Part shown: positions 11,976-24,824 of the stretch, piece by piece
Layout: each line of letters opens with the position of its first letter
How positions within the stretch are numbered: position 1 is the stretch's first letter
NCBI GenBank assembly: GCA_941918925.1
Contig: OW799233.1
Coordinates: forward strand, 129,976,833-130,040,832
From: Phyto melanocephala
Taxonomy: Eukaryota > Arthropoda > Insecta > Diptera > Rhinophoridae
Direction: 5' to 3'
DNA: 64,000 nucleotides
The notes under the pieces: model-generated
What the model was told of the DNA's origin: nothing
Seen by the model: the letters and a program-made list of their open reading frames with translations, nothing else
Database searches by the model: none
Program-made: the position numbers and the translations under genes

Positions 11976-12837
11976 TAGCATGTTTCCACGGCAACGATAT
12001 TCGTAATTCGATGTCTTATTTATAATTCAAATCCTTATTACGAACCAAATTACATAATCTTCCCATGCAAAACTTTCAAAGCAAATTACTTTTTTTTGTG
12101 GGCAATTCATTTGGAATTACCATCCGAATTATAATAAAATCAGTGTCTTCTCTAATTTTTATTGGTGGTTTATCATATCCAGCTGTCAAAAAAATCAAAG
12201 CGAAAAGCAAAAAGAAAAAGTTCAATTTCACATATAAAAAATATGGAAGCAAAAAAGCAATTTTAAAGAAATTTTTTATGCCTAGAAGACTATTGGCCAC
12301 ATCGAAATTATTGGATGAGACGAAATTGTGTTTAGAGGGCTTGCTGGCTGCACTGGTCCCATATGGGATATCAGGGGATGTCCCATATTCATGCATGCAT
12401 GGTGTTGGTATTAGGAAAATAGTTTATGGGTAGGAGGAGAAAGGGAGTAGTGTGTGGGGACATTTGATTTAAACTTTTCCAGATTGTAAGTGGCTGGAAG
12501 AACTTCAGCGGGAAGTCTGTTCCACGTACGAATTTTCCCTGAAGTGTGCAGTTCGATCAACTGATGATATTTTTTGCATACATTTCTTCTAAATTTACAA
12601 TATTTTTACTATTATTACTTACTTTTTGCCTCCATTGATAAAATAAATTTAATCTTCTATATAAAATTTTTAAATTTCTAAATGTTCATCGCAAAACAAC
12701 AAAACGATAATTTAAATAAAAAAAGCACGAAGAAAAACTTTCAAATCAAATTAACAATATGTCGTGGAAACAGCGTAATTCACTTAAGTAATTTAAAGAG
12801 CGAATCAAGTAATTGAATGTGCCGTGGAAACATGCTA
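11976..12837. mobile_element. Harbinger-like non-autonomous element with TTA duplication
   Basis: Inverted ends TAGCATGTTTCCACGGCA at 11976 and its complement at the right edge enclose 862 bp, and both sides carry TTA (11973-11975, 12838-12840). A 3-bp TTA/TWA duplication is the mark of PIF/Harbinger elements. Degenerate subterminal copies of the end (TGTCGTGGAAACAGCG, near 12760) are present inside. Overlapping open frames of 122 codons (plus, 12065-12433) and 106 codons (minus, 12076-12396) lie inside, but neither resembles a transposase or Myb-like protein that I know. Confidence 0.6.
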
Positions 12838-12890
12838 TTATATTGATTTACAGTCCTGTATGCTTGTTGTGGGTAATTCCCATTAAAACA

Positions 12891-13259
12891 TGTTGTATAA
12901 CAATACAACTTAATTTCATATGTTTTTAAGTAAAATAATTTTTTTTTTACAGAATCAAGAAATACTATTTTTAATATTTTTTTAATTTTAATAATAAAGA
13001 TTATCTACTATTTTTTTAATTCGTATGTTTTGTTGATTTTTTTTTATTTTGCTAAAAAACTTTACTAAAAGTTATTTTAAAATAGTTTTAATAAGTCTGT
13101 AGAAGAAGCATTTGATTAACTTTCCCATTCCTGATCTCTATTTGCCTGACGTTTCATATTATTTGACAACTGATACAACAGAAATTGTGTTCACAAGTAA
13201 ATAACTTAAACTGTAATAGACGGTATAAAATAAATTGGGGGGTTGATTTGAACAATTGT
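12891..13259 (+). repeat. Dispersed repeat, copy 2
   Basis: Second copy of the segment at 10881-11275, in the same orientation about 2 kb away. The Harbinger-like element at 11976-12837 lies between the two. Confidence 0.5.
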
Positions 13260-13825
13260 ATTTAAATTGGATATCGAAACAAATTAAAAAAATGCATACA
13301 AAAATAATTACTGCTAAATGAAATAATTTTAAATTACTGTAATATCAAATTAATTTGTTTTCTAGTAAAAAATAGAGCTGATTTAAATCATGTCAGGTTG
13401 TCACCATTAACATGATGTGACAAGCATTTTTTATGGGACACATTTTTGTATTCTGTTCACAATAATTATGTTACTATTGTTGTTATTTTAAAAGTTCAAT
13501 TGTATTTGTACTGCGTTGTGTAAAATTTAAACGAGTTTTAGTTGTTGTCACTTATTTAAGATCTTTGAATGTCCGTCAAATAATTTATTAATTTAATGGC
13601 TCGTATGTAAAATAGTTAAATTGTTAATAAAATTAGCTTTACAACTATTTGAATAATAAAAAATTAAAAAAAAAAATCTAAATCAATCGCAATTGATAAT
13701 TAGAGGCGGGGAACTTTTAATTGGCAGCACTGTTTTCTTGTGAAAGCATTTAACAATTTTCGCTTGTTCTAAGGTTACAACTTTATTGAGTCAACAACTG
13801 TAACGGTAAATCTTCTTATTTGGTT

Positions 13826-14660
13826 TTATACCCTTTACCTGCGGTGCTTTGTGATTCCATTTGTAATTTCTACAATATTAATTTCCAAGCATATAAACTA
13901 CATATTTTCCGAAAGCTTATGACTATAGGAGTTGATTGAGCAATGTCCGTGTGTTGACAGAAAGCTCTCACATGTTCTACAGATTTGTATCAATCTATCC
14001 GATATCTATCTATTAATGCATCGCTTTTGAAATCTAACACAATCGTCTGATAACTTTCCGAGATAAACACGTTTTTGACAACATTTTTACCATAAAAATC
14101 AACAGTTTTCAGCACTAAATAGGATAATTAATAGAACCGTTTGCTCCTATTTATAAATATGGTATTACTCTACGGCATTTTATAACAAATTTTGGATAAA
14201 GTCGTCAGCGGTAAATCAGCAAAGTTATACCCAAAAAAAATTTTTTTATTAAATATTTTTATAAATATATAAAATATATCTATACTAAAACTCCTAACGA
14301 ATCTTAGGACACGCTAAAATAAAAATACCAGTCGTAGCGTCGAAAACTTTTGGTGAGAAAAACTGTCTAACCGGTTCGAAACTGACTGAGATATAAACAC
14401 CAAAATGCAACTGCTACGATGTTTTTCCTAAAATTTTTAAACGAAAATCAATTTTATTCAGCTTCTAGACAACCGACAGAGCCAGTATGCGTATCATATG
14501 AAAGGGCTTGACCAGCGGAATGCAAAATGGTATAAGAATTTAAAATAAATAATGACCGTCTCTACAAAATGGCAAAATGGGTAAAAAAAACGGCTTAACC
14601 ATTCAAATGTATGAAAAAGTTAAAATCCATAATGGGGCCCTAAACAAAATGGCTGATAAT
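13826..14660 (+). mobile_element. DINE-1-like element, subfamily B, 3' part missing
   Basis: Starts at TTTATACCCTTTACCTGCGG and has the family blocks 'attccatttgtaatttctac', 'cgaaagcttatgac' and, further in, 'cggtaaatcagcaaagttat' and 'aaatggtataagaatt'. No DINE 3' hairpin (ATTCGGC..GCCGAAT) was found, so the right boundary is approximate. Confidence 0.55.
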
Positions 14661-15059
14661 GTTTTTGTTTTTTTTTTTGTTTCTCTATCAATCACTTTCT
14701 GTGTAACTCATACAATCACAATTTACATCACAAAGCCTACCACAATGCTTGCTGAAAATGCTGGATGTATGTGTGCTTCCCCTTAAAAAACAGAAGAAAA
14801 TGCGACCGAATTTTGCGACGTATTTGAAATAGCAATTTGTGTAAAAAATTAGGTTACTGCAGAATCCTGCTTGGTCATTGATTTACTGTCTACGGTGTGT
14901 GAGATTTAAACCTCCAAATCACCTAAATAATAAAAAAAATTGAACGGATATTATAACCGTTTTAAATTTGTATACATGCAATTTTAAATTCTCCGTCTCT
15001 ATAAAAAAAAGTTGCCGGTATTACTATATATGTATATACATGTAGGGGGGATATCGAAG

Positions 15060-15471
15060 CAGGCCTCTGCCATAAACGGGTCCATTTTAGGCTCCTCTTC
15101 GTTACCCAGAGATTACAAGATTACCCTTATCTCACTGAGTTCCGTGCCGTCCCAGGCGTTTGCTCTAGACTTTTGTGACTTCACATTGTAATAATCTGTT
15201 ATTATCTAAAATCCTCATTACACAGTCCTTCCCTCATAGCACCCACACCCAACGTATGCCAGCCAGTGGTAGTAAGTCTATTGCCAGCCATTGTCGGACA
15301 TTCGCATACCACATGCGCCGCTGTCTCAGCAGTCTTATGGCACATTCTGCAAACATCATCCTCCACAACCCTGATCCTGTGCAGATGATATTTGAAGTTG
15401 CCATGCCCTGTGACCAAAGCAATTATCCAGCTCAGGGTCCTCCGATTATATCCGATCGGTATTACTAACAA
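15060..15471 (-). pseudogene. 3' fragment of a non-LTR retrotransposon ORF2
   Basis: The minus strand reads from 15471: NRRTLSWIIALVTGHGNFKY, then HLHRIRVVEDDVCRMCHKTA, then ETAAHVVCEC. This is the region after reverse transcriptase/RNase H in several insect LINE clades, with a 'LTGH' motif and a C-x2-C...H-x4-C cysteine/histidine cluster. Only this 3' end remains; the 5' part is absent and stops follow after about 15202. Clade (I/Loa/Jockey-like) not decided. Confidence 0.7.
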
Positions 15472-16198
15472 TATATATTTTATTTACAAACAATTTAAAT
15501 AAAATTAAAGAAAGATTTGGATTATTTTCTTTTTGTGTAAATTTTCTTACGACATATAATTAAATTGATTTGCTACAAAAAAAATCGTTTAGCTTAACCC
15601 AGTAAACATTATTGCAAGTTAAAATTTAAGCAATGTGTCCATAGAACAAAAACGAAACAATTTTCAAAAATTATTTTAATAAAACATTTTTAACAAGATC
15701 TTTGTATATAGAAAACTTTACAAAAAATTTATTTCAAAATTTGTATTAATATTTATAAAAGATATGACTTGGATGTACGCTGGCAAAATTTAAAAATAAA
15801 CTCAAAAACTCATTTACCTTCAGTGACGTTTTAGTAAACAATTAACAAAAATTATTTACTTTTATGCAATATTTTTTGTTTATATTTTTATAAGCTTTAA
15901 GTCAATAACACCATTTCACTACTTTACACAGATAATTGCGAACATGAGTATTATCTTTAACTTGCACTACATACTCGTACACTACACTTATACTTTATAT
16001 GTATGTACATATATTTATGTATGTACACTTTAAGTGTTTTCTTAATGCTTCGAAATAAAATGTATATTTAAACAATGTGGTGCTTGAAAGCAATATTTTT
16101 GCTGCTATCTTAATCCCACTACTTGTGGTAATTGTTAATAAGTATTGAAGATAACACAATGCAAAAAAATTATAAAAAAGGAGGCCAGGGTGTAAATT
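15472..16198. other. AT-rich non-coding sequence
   Basis: No gene or repeat end recognised. Confidence 0.35.
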
Positions 16199-16279
16199 TT
16201 TGTTCTGTGATACTGTGAAATTAAAAGTGTTTGTAGAGTAACAGTAAAAGTTTTTATTTCACAGTTTCACAGAACAAGA
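16199..16279. repeat. Short foldback hairpin (~80 bp)
   Basis: TGTTCTGTGATACTGTGAAAT near 16200 and ATTTCACAGTTTCACAGAACA near 16257 are inverted copies with one mismatch, separated by about 35 bp. Could be a tiny MITE or a transcribed hairpin; no second copy was seen in the window. Confidence 0.55.
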
Positions 16280-16403
16280 ATTGACAGAAAAGTAAAAAGT
16301 TGATTGAATTTTTTCCAAACTAAACTTTTCTTTAACATCCTTTGATTATTTCACATTAAAAAAAATTATAAAAAACTAAACCAGGGGTTTTCTTTATATA
16401 TAA

Positions 16404-17222
16404 CTAGCCAAACCCGGCGCGCGTTGCTACGCCCCTTAATGAATTTGAAATGCATTCTGAATTTTAATTGAATATCAAGTGCAAAAACCTAAATATTATA
16501 ATTTTTTTTATGGGCGTGGCATTGCCCACTTTTCTAATCGCGAAATTGTAAAGTCATAACAGCTCAATATGTGTGCAAAGTTTCAGAAGAATCGGACCAG
16601 TGCAAGTACCTCAAAATTATAATTGTTTTTATGGGCGTGGCCCTGCCCACTTTTCTTTTCACGAAATTGTAAAGTCATAATAGCTCAATATGTGTGCAAA
16701 GTTTCAGAATAATCGGTCCAGTGCAAGTACCTCAAAATGATACCTATTTTTTATGGGCGTGGCACTGCCCACTTTTCTAATCACGAAATTATTTAGTCAT
16801 GCCAGCTCAATATGTGTGCAAAAATTCAGAAAATTCGGTCCAGTGCAAGTAGATAAAACTGATAACTAATTTTTTGTGGGCGTAGCCCCGCCCACTTTTT
16901 AATCACGAAATTATAAAGTCATGACAGCTTAATATGTGTGCAAAGTTTCAGAAAAATCGGTCCAGTGCAAGTACCTCTAAATTTAAACTTTTTTAGGGGC
17001 GTGGCCCCGCCCACTTTTCTTATCACAAAATTTTTTAGTCATGACAGCTCGATATGTGTGCAAAGTTTCAGAAAAATCGGTCAAGTGCAAGTAGCTAAAA
17101 CTGATAACTAATTTTTTATGGGCGTGGCCCCGCCCACTTTTTTCCACCCATAAACGCTGGTATGTGTACAACAACTTACCAAAGTTTGAGCCCGATCGGT
17201 TTTACAGTTTCGGAGTCTATAG

Positions 17223-17253
<31 letters not shown>

Positions 17254-17274
17254 TTTCACTTTTATATATATAGA
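16404..17274 (-). mobile_element. Non-autonomous Helitron, copy H1
   Basis: On the minus strand it begins TCTATATATATAAAAGTG, followed by a TG microsatellite, and ends CGCGCGCCGGGTTTGGCTAG. The insertion is precisely between A and T (17275 and 16403), the canonical 5'-A|TC...CTAG|T-3' Helitron pattern. The body is a tandem array of six roughly 121-bp units, each with a dyad-symmetric 'GGGCGTGGC..GCCCACTTTT' core and 'tttctgaaactttgcacaca'. No coding capacity. Confidence 0.85.
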
Positions 17275-17689
17275 TTTTATTTGAAATTTTTGTAAACTTC
17301 AATATGGTCACTGTTTTCCCTCTTCAAGTGTTTATTAAACAAACACAGCAGTAAAAATCAATAATGCTTCACATTTCAGGTCTTCTGAAAGACTAATATA
17401 CATGTTCTTTTTGATTTGCAATCTCATTCTATCCTACCTTTTTTGAAATCCATCTAAAAAGTCTGAGTATTCCTTTCTAAAGATTCTATAGTCGTTCTTT
17501 ATACCATTTATTTGTTTGATTTTTGTACTCTTGACAGTTTGAAACTGTTCCTAAAACTAGATAAAGGTTAAACGAATAAAAATATAAATAAAATAAATGA
17601 AAATTCATTAAAAAAAATAAACAAGAATTTATTTAATTTTATTTAGCTTCTAAAGAGTAAAATTAATAGTGCTGAGCTCAAAACAGAAC

Positions 17690-18993
17690 GAAAGAAGGTA
17701 AGAGCACTATATTCGGCTGTGTTCATTTGGCCGATATTTTGTTCCATACATAATTGAACCATACAAATATTATCATTATAAAAAGAAATGATAATAATTT
17801 CCTAAATAATTTGTGTTTTATTCAAAATCAACATCAATTTAACCACCCTTTATAACTTCGATATGCTAGTAAAATGTTTTCGTAAATTTAGTCTTTCAAT
17901 GAAAGTGGGCGTTATAGTAGGCGTGTCAATAAAGTTTCTGCTAATAAATACAACATAGATATTTAAATATAGTCCTTTATTTTTCCAAAAACTTTGTCAG
18001 TAGAGAAATTATAAGAATTTAAGATAAAACGTTATATGGGAGGTGGGTGTAAAAGTGGGCGTATCACCTCAATTTTTTGGCATAACAATTACATTGATAG
18101 GAAGATATAAATATACGTAGCAAATTTCATGTAAATTTCATTAACGGTAGATAACGTGAAAAGTGGGCATTATAGTAGGCGTGTCAAAGTTATTTCTGTT
18201 AATAAATACAACTTAGATATTTCAATATAGTCCTTTATTATTCCGAAATCTTTATTCATAGTGAAATTATATGAATTAGATATTTTAATATAGTCCTTTA
18301 TTTTTCCAAAAACTTTGTCAATAGAGAAATTATATGAATTTAAGATAAAACGTTATATGGGAGGTGGGCGTAAAAGTGGGCGTGTCACGTCGATTTTCCG
18401 TCACAACAAAGCCTCTCACCAAAAAGCAAAGTGCGCCAAATTTCAGAATCGTACATCTAATTTTGTCCGTATTATTATGTTTTAAATTTTAAATATACTG
18501 AAAAATACACTGCGCGGCATAAATTTTCGTATATTTTGATCTATAACTCCTTTCCTAATACATAGATTTACGCAATTTTCAAGAAAAGATATTGATTTTA
18601 CTCAGGAAATATATATTCGAAGTTTCATGACTTTACGTTAATGCGTTTGGACACAATAACAATTTATTTGATGTTCGAAGGACACGGTTTTTTCGACCTA
18701 CTCCTGCTTTACGAGCTATAACTCTCTTCCTAATATTTCGATTTAGCCCATTTTCAATACTAAACAAACCTTGTCTATATGAAAGATTCTGGCAAAATTT
18801 GAGCCCCCTAGCTTTTTCGGTGCAACCTCTATCGTGCTTTCAACAGACGGACATAGCTAGATCGTCATCAAATCAAACCCTGATTCAGAATATATATACT
18901 TTATGGGGTCTAAAATGGATATTTCGATGTGTTACAAACGGAATGACAAATGAATATACCCCCACCATTTTTTTGGTGGAGGGTATAAAAATA
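17690..18993 (-). mobile_element. DINE-1-like element, subfamily A, inverted
   Basis: The right edge (18981-18993, GGGTATAAAAATA with a CCACCAAAAAAAT-type start on the minus strand) is the 5' end; the left edge (AGGTAAGAGCACTATATTCG) is the 3' tail. Interior blocks match 456-1615. The segment containing 'tagtcctttatttttccaaa' occurs twice, so part of the interior is duplicated. Confidence 0.65.
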
Positions 18994-19310
18994 AGAAAAT
19001 GTTAGCCCGTTAATAAGTCTTCACTCAGAGGTTCTTAAAGAACCCTTCAATAAAAGGTCTTCTGGAAGCCCCGTTAACAAAAGCGAATATGGTAGCCCCT
19101 ACCCTTATAATGGCTATCGGATTCCTTGTGCCTGCTAAATAAGGCCTTTTATAAGGCCTGTTTACCTTATTTATTTTTACCGCTAATTTATTTGTTATAG
19201 TTATTACTTAATGTTAAACACTCACGTTATTTTTTTAAACCAAAGTACTTTAAGATAAGCTTTTGTACAAAACAATTAATTTATATATAAAATTTTCATA
19301 TTTTGCAGAT

Positions 19311-19502
19311 ATGTCAGCGATGGTTGGTGTTAAGGACATCACAGATAATAAAAAAATTTGGCGCCAGTTGATGGCCGAATTGGTTGGCACATTTTTTTTG
19401 GTTGTGATTGGTGTTGGCAGTTGTACAGGTGGTTCAGAATGGAAAGCATCAGTACCACAAATAGCTTTTACTTTCGGTTTAACCGTGGCCACATTGGCAC
19501 AG
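19311..19502 (+). CDS. Prip: Aquaporin (Prip-like), coding exon 1
   Basis: First coding exon (64 residues) of a water-channel aquaporin of the fly Prip type, a six-helix plasma-membrane MIP protein that passes water along osmotic gradients, typically in epithelia. A TTTTGCAG acceptor ends at 19308, two bases before ATG, so a non-coding exon must lie upstream; it was not found. The donor after CAG is GTAAAT at 19503. The protein starts MSAMVGVKDITDNKKIWRQL; Drosophila Prip starts at the Met equivalent to residue 4, so either Met could be used. Residues 21-40 form helix 1 and 50-64 helix 2. Phe55 fits the aromatic/arginine-filter position (Phe56 of AQP1). The exon ends in phase 0. Confidence 0.93.
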
Positions 19503-20710
19503 GTAAATTATGTTGTTCTTTTTCGCAATTAATAAATAATCACACAATTACTTGCATGATCTCTATAAGAAAAAAAATCTTTATTTGAAATTGTTAAACA
19601 AAAAAACTGTTAACAAAATAACTATATAGACAATTAATTTATGACCATCATTAAAGTTATTTGAATGCATTTGTGCTTTCTAAAATATTTATTACTTAAA
19701 TGTTGTAGATTTTTAAATGTCATCTTAATGTGACCCTGTACTTAGATTGTTTAAAGTGATGAGTTACGATTTGGTAGAAATAAATTATTAAAGAATCAAT
19801 AAAATCAAATGGCTGTTAAAAAGTTTAAACTGAATTTCTGAAATTTTATTAAGAACTTTTAATTTCTCAATAGGGGTATTAGTTAAATCTTTTTTTTTCC
19901 TCTTATATTAATTTTTAATTTTTAACATTTTAATTTTGACTTCTTTACTTACATTTGTCATCACACAGTGAGGCCAAAAGCCTTTTTAAAGCAGATCAAT
20001 TTATATGTCCACAACTGCAATAGTGAAGCAAACTAAATTTGATGTGGGTAACTCTTAGAACAAGCTGCGTTACCCATTCGTAACTCACGCGTAATAAATC
20101 ACGGCATTCGCAAATTTTTAAAAACAAAACAATGACAACAACAACAGCAATGAAAATATTAGCAGAAGTCGCGAAGCACTTTTTATTGGTAAACTCAATG
20201 CGTAAGGCTATTACTAATTCGCGCATAATTTCTGAGATCCAACGACGCGCAGTATAACTTTTTTCAAATAACGCTCACTTGTTCAGCCTTTAAAATAAAA
20301 TTAAGATATCTGCTAAATCATAGCTCAATTAATAATTTTACGTCCACTTAAGATGACATAATCCATTTTTTTTTAATTTCCAATTAAAACATTAAAAACA
20401 AAAGCACTTCCACAAATAATTTTTATTAGAAATTTAAGAAATACCTGAACTTAATATGTGTATGGTTAGATTAATAAATTTTTAAAATTACTTCAGGTAA
20501 ATATGATTTAATTACGCAAACGATTTAGCTATTTTCTGCATATTTTTCGATGCGTTACTACAAAAGCACCATTACCTATTCGTTATTTATTTTTCGCCTA
20601 CTGATGTATAATTTTATGTACTTTAAGCGAGTACTTGTAGTGTTTACTGTACTTAAAATTTTTTTTAATTAATCCGTGAAACGACCGCCTTTTGCCCTTC
20701 TGTGCATCTT

Positions 20711-21454
20711 TCTATATATATATAAAAGTGAAACTCTGTCTGTGTGTTAACTATAGACTCCGAAAATGTAAAACCGATCGGACTTAAACTTTGGCAAGTT
20801 GTTGTACACATTTCGGGGGTGTTTATGAATGGTAAAAAGTGGGCGGGGCCACCCCCATAAAAATTAGTTGTAATTTTTAGCTACTTGCACTTGACCGATT
20901 TTCTGAAACTTTGCACACATATTGAACTCTCATGACTGTATAATTTCGTGATAAAAAAAGTGGGCGGGGCCACACCCATAAAAAAGTTATAATTTTGAGG
21001 TATTTTGCACTGGACCAATTTTTCTGAAACTGTACACACATATTGAGCTGTTAGGACTTTACATTTTCGTGATTATAAAAGTGGGCAGTGCCACGCCCAT
21101 AAAAAAAAGTTATCATTTTCAGCTACTTGAACTTGACTGATTTTTTAAAAACTTTGCACACACATATTGAGCTCCCATGATTATACAATTTCGTGATTAG
21201 TAAAGAGGGCAGTGCCACGCCCATAAGAAATAAGTTATCATATTTAGCTACTTGCTCTTGACCGATTTTTGTGAAACTTTGCACACATTTTGAGTTATCA
21301 TGACTTTATATTTTCTTGATTAGAAAAGTGGGCAGTGCCACGCCCATTATAAAAAGTTATAATTTTTAGCTTTTTGCACTTGATATTCAATTTTTAATTA
21401 AGAATGGATTTTTATTCATTAAGGGGCGTAGCAACGCGTGCCGGGCTTTTCTAG
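20711..21454 (+). mobile_element. Non-autonomous Helitron, copy H2
   Basis: Begins TCTATATATATATAAAAGTG, ends GTGCCGGGCTTTTCTAG followed by T. The base before TC is T rather than the usual A, probably a later mutation. Contains five of the ~121-bp internal units (cores near 20838, 20958, 21077, 21208, 21326); lacks a long TG run. Confidence 0.82.
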
Positions 21455-21774
21455 TTGTTTATAAAACTTGATTACATAATCATCATATAAGGTACGGTCG
21501 TTTAATATAGTTGATAAATGCAAACAATTTAAGGTTTAATGAAATAATAGTTTAAACGAATATATTTTTAATTGAAATAATAACCATCTGAGAGTTTGAT
21601 TTAAAAAGTCTAAAGTTTTAAATTTACACAGAAAGAAAAATTAATTTCTAAATCACAGAATTAAATTCTTTATTTAAGCCCAAATCGTCCTTAAAAATTC
21701 AAGTACGATTTATTTCTGGTTTTCTTAAAACAAGTATAAAACGGGATTGTTTTACAAAATCAAGTACAAGACTA

Positions 21775-22070
21775 TTATAGTAAGCTATTAAAAAAATGTA
21801 AAATCAAATACGGCGTCTGAAACAAAATGGCGGAACAAATTTTTTTTACCCCACAAATATGGGTTGATACCCATATGAAAGCATTTTATTAGTAAAATAA
21901 AGTTATCTAAATATGTAAAAATTCAAAATCAAAGATGGCGTCGGAAATAATACCTAAATAACCTTTAATATAGGTTTAGCTCCGACGTGGTGTTTATACC
22001 TACATATGTACATGAGGGTAAAAGGTATTAACAGATTCGGCATGCCGAATATAGCGCTCTTATTTGTTTT
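21775..22070 (+). mobile_element. DINE-1-like 3' fragment, subfamily B
   Basis: Interior blocks 'cggcgtctgaaacaaaatgg' and 'tcaaagatggcgtcggaaat' lead to a 3' end with the hairpin ATTCGGCATGCCGAAT and tail ATAGCGCTCTTATTTG. The 5' part is missing and the left limit is approximate. Confidence 0.65.
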
Positions 22071-23633
22071 AACTATATTCTTTATTTTACTGTTTAATAA
22101 TTTAATAAAGAAAAGATGGAAAAATTAAAAATTTCAAACCAAATTATTAGAAATATTAAAACAACAAGCCAATAACACAAATTACTTACTAATTACTTTG
22201 TGTTTATTATATTTTAAGTGGTTGCAATTTAAAAAAAAAAAAACTTTTGTTTAAGTATAATATTATGCCCTTAAGCTTTTTAACCCACATACCTATTTAA
22301 TATGATTTCTAAGCAACATAGTCAAAGAAAACAGAAAAGAGCAAATCGCTTGACCTTCAAGGCAAATAAAAAAGACAAATACAAATACAAAAAAAAATCA
22401 CAACGACCAAATACAAAAAAAAACTCTTTAAAACTTGAAAAATAAACGGATTTACGCAAAAATAAAACGACAAAAGTAAAAAAAAAAACAAAACTAGAAT
22501 CGAAAATATTTTTTACACAAATTGACTGAGTGACTGCAATAACTACTTAAGTGACTACAACTTAAAGACCAACTTCAACTTAAATTGTATTGTTGAGAAT
22601 GTGCGAGCGTGCGTGCATGCGTGTGTGATAATTACACACATGAATGAAATGAATGAGTTGGCCTGGCCCGGCCCGGCTGTCAACTGTGTGAATGGCAAAC
22701 GGACAGACTGTTTGGCTGGCTGCTGTTTAATTTGGTTTTAGATTAAGAATTTATTTAGTTTAGTTTTGCAGTAAGAAAAAATTAACGGATACACATAATT
22801 AAGCGTTAAAATTATGTCTATCAAATTGGGAAAAAAAATTTTTTTGTGAACTTAACTACTTAAATGCGTAAATAAGTATCTGCGATGTTTAAATGAGTTT
22901 GTCCGTCTGTATGTCGGACTATTTTTAATTAATTTTTTTTTTTTTTGATAAATGAATCGAATAAATTAAAAAAAATGTTAAACACTTACACATACACCAC
23001 CACATACACAACTGCATACAACGTATTGACTGCGTTAGAATTAGAAACATTTGCACTAATTGCATAAATGCGTTTTTAAGCATGCGTAAAAAGTTTTTTT
23101 GTTGCTGTTTTAATTTGTTCGTTTAAATTAGAAAATGAATTTGTTGTCTGTGATTTGTTTTAGAATCTCATTTTTTGAACAGGTTTATCAAGCTACGAGT
23201 ATAATTAACAATAACAACAAAATTGTTGTTGCTGCTATTAATGATGATGATGGTTGTGATTTTAACTAAAAATCCCAACACTATTACAATTAACCATAAT
23301 AATCTACACATAAACAAATCGATTTATTAATCTGTTTTTATTCAGCATAGTCTACCCTTCACCTCAAATCGAAGGCCTTTCTATTTAGAATATTTAAATT
23401 TTATTCTGCGAAATTTATTTATTGATTGCAAAGCTCCGTGTCTAGCTTTAATTGTTTAGATTGATTATAGCATTTACAATTAAACAAATAAATCTCAGAA
23501 AAATCGTTTCAATCTGAAGAAAACCACTAGGCTCACTTAACACATACTGTCGTCTTATTTATAAAAACATTCAAAGCCTTATAAAGGGTTTATAAATCTA
23601 GTTTTCTTAACACTTAACAAATCTTAAATATTT
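22071..23633. other. Intronic sequence with a GC-rich island at about 22590-22730
   Basis: Mostly A/T-rich. A short island has repeated GTGCG/GCATGCG units and the dyad GGCCTGGCCCGGCCCGGC, unusual for this window. No gene or transposon end was recognised; it could be a regulatory element of the Prip-like gene or chance. Confidence 0.3.
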
Positions 23634-24310
23634 GCATACCCTTCACCGGTGGTTTCAAGGTTATAAATATATTACTTTGTCATTCCGTTTGTAATTTTTA
23701 AAATATTCATTTCCGATCCTATAAATCATATGACTGAGAGAGTACGTCTGTCCGTTTGTTGGTTGAAATCAACTTCTAGAATCCCTACATGTTGCACAGA
23801 TCTGTATTGTAATACAGTACAATTGCACCATTGATTTCTGAGATAACAGCAAATAAACTTTAGCCCCTTAATATATATTTCATAGAAATGGTTTGACTAG
23901 TAGAATACCGTAAACTATAAACAAGTTGAAATCCAAGAAAAAGTCCAAAATAAAATGGATATATGGGTCAAATGTAATTATTACGGCTTTTCCTTTCCAC
24001 CTCCACAATATTGGTATCTAATATAACGGGTTTGACAATTTGAATACAGTAAATTATGAAAAAGTTATAATCCAAAATGGCCGCTAATTTTTTTTATCCC
24101 AACAATATTAGTATAAAAAACTAGTTAGGCCCTTTAATAGTAGAGTACAGCTAAGTATGTAAAAGTTCAAAATCAAAGATGACGTCAGAAATAATAAAGA
24201 AAAGTTACATATAACATTAAGTCTGAAGTCTAGGCTAAGGTTCAATGTGGCTACTATGCCTATGTACATTACGTCGAATGGTATTATCAGATTCAGCACT
24301 GCAAATTTAA
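23634..24310 (+). mobile_element. DINE-1-like element, subfamily B
   Basis: The 5' end (CATACCCTTCACCGGTGG, 'tgtcattccgtttgtaattt', 'cgatcctataaatcatat', 'acgtctgtccgtttgttggt') leads to the 3' block 'ggtattatcagattcagcac'. The terminal hairpin is decayed. Confidence 0.65.
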
Positions 24311-24824
24311 TGCCGCCGAAGATTGTTCTTTCAAATTTGCAAACATCCCAGCAAAAACTAGGTAATGACTTGCTCTTACTAAACAACATATTTTTCAATG
24401 ACTATTACATATCGTATGTCTTACTAAGAAGTATTTTAGTAATGACTTGAATTATAATGTGATACGTAAGTACTTATTTTAGACATTTGCTTAGATATAC
24501 ACACAATACAATTACTTATTGCGAAATTTGGTAGAAGCTATTCAAATACATAACTTTTTATTATTCTAATTTAGTTTAGAGTATAAGTAATAACTATTTT
24601 GACAACAGCGGCAAAACAATTCACTAACAAAGTGATGACTTATAGATTTTCACTGGTTTTTAAATTTCAAATTAACGCATCGCTGAATAATCGAAACGAA
24701 CTTTCGTCCTTAGAAGAACCGAACGAATTCTTTAAGGCCATAATAGTAATGGGTTATTTAGGTTATTAAAATCAAGTACTTATATATCGCTATAAAAGTA
24801 AGTACTAATTTAAGTCCCTATATA

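Noticed and set aside
15175..15468. 97-codon plus-strand frame
   Set aside because: The opposite strand encodes the retrotransposon Cys/His cluster; the plus frame is its shadow.
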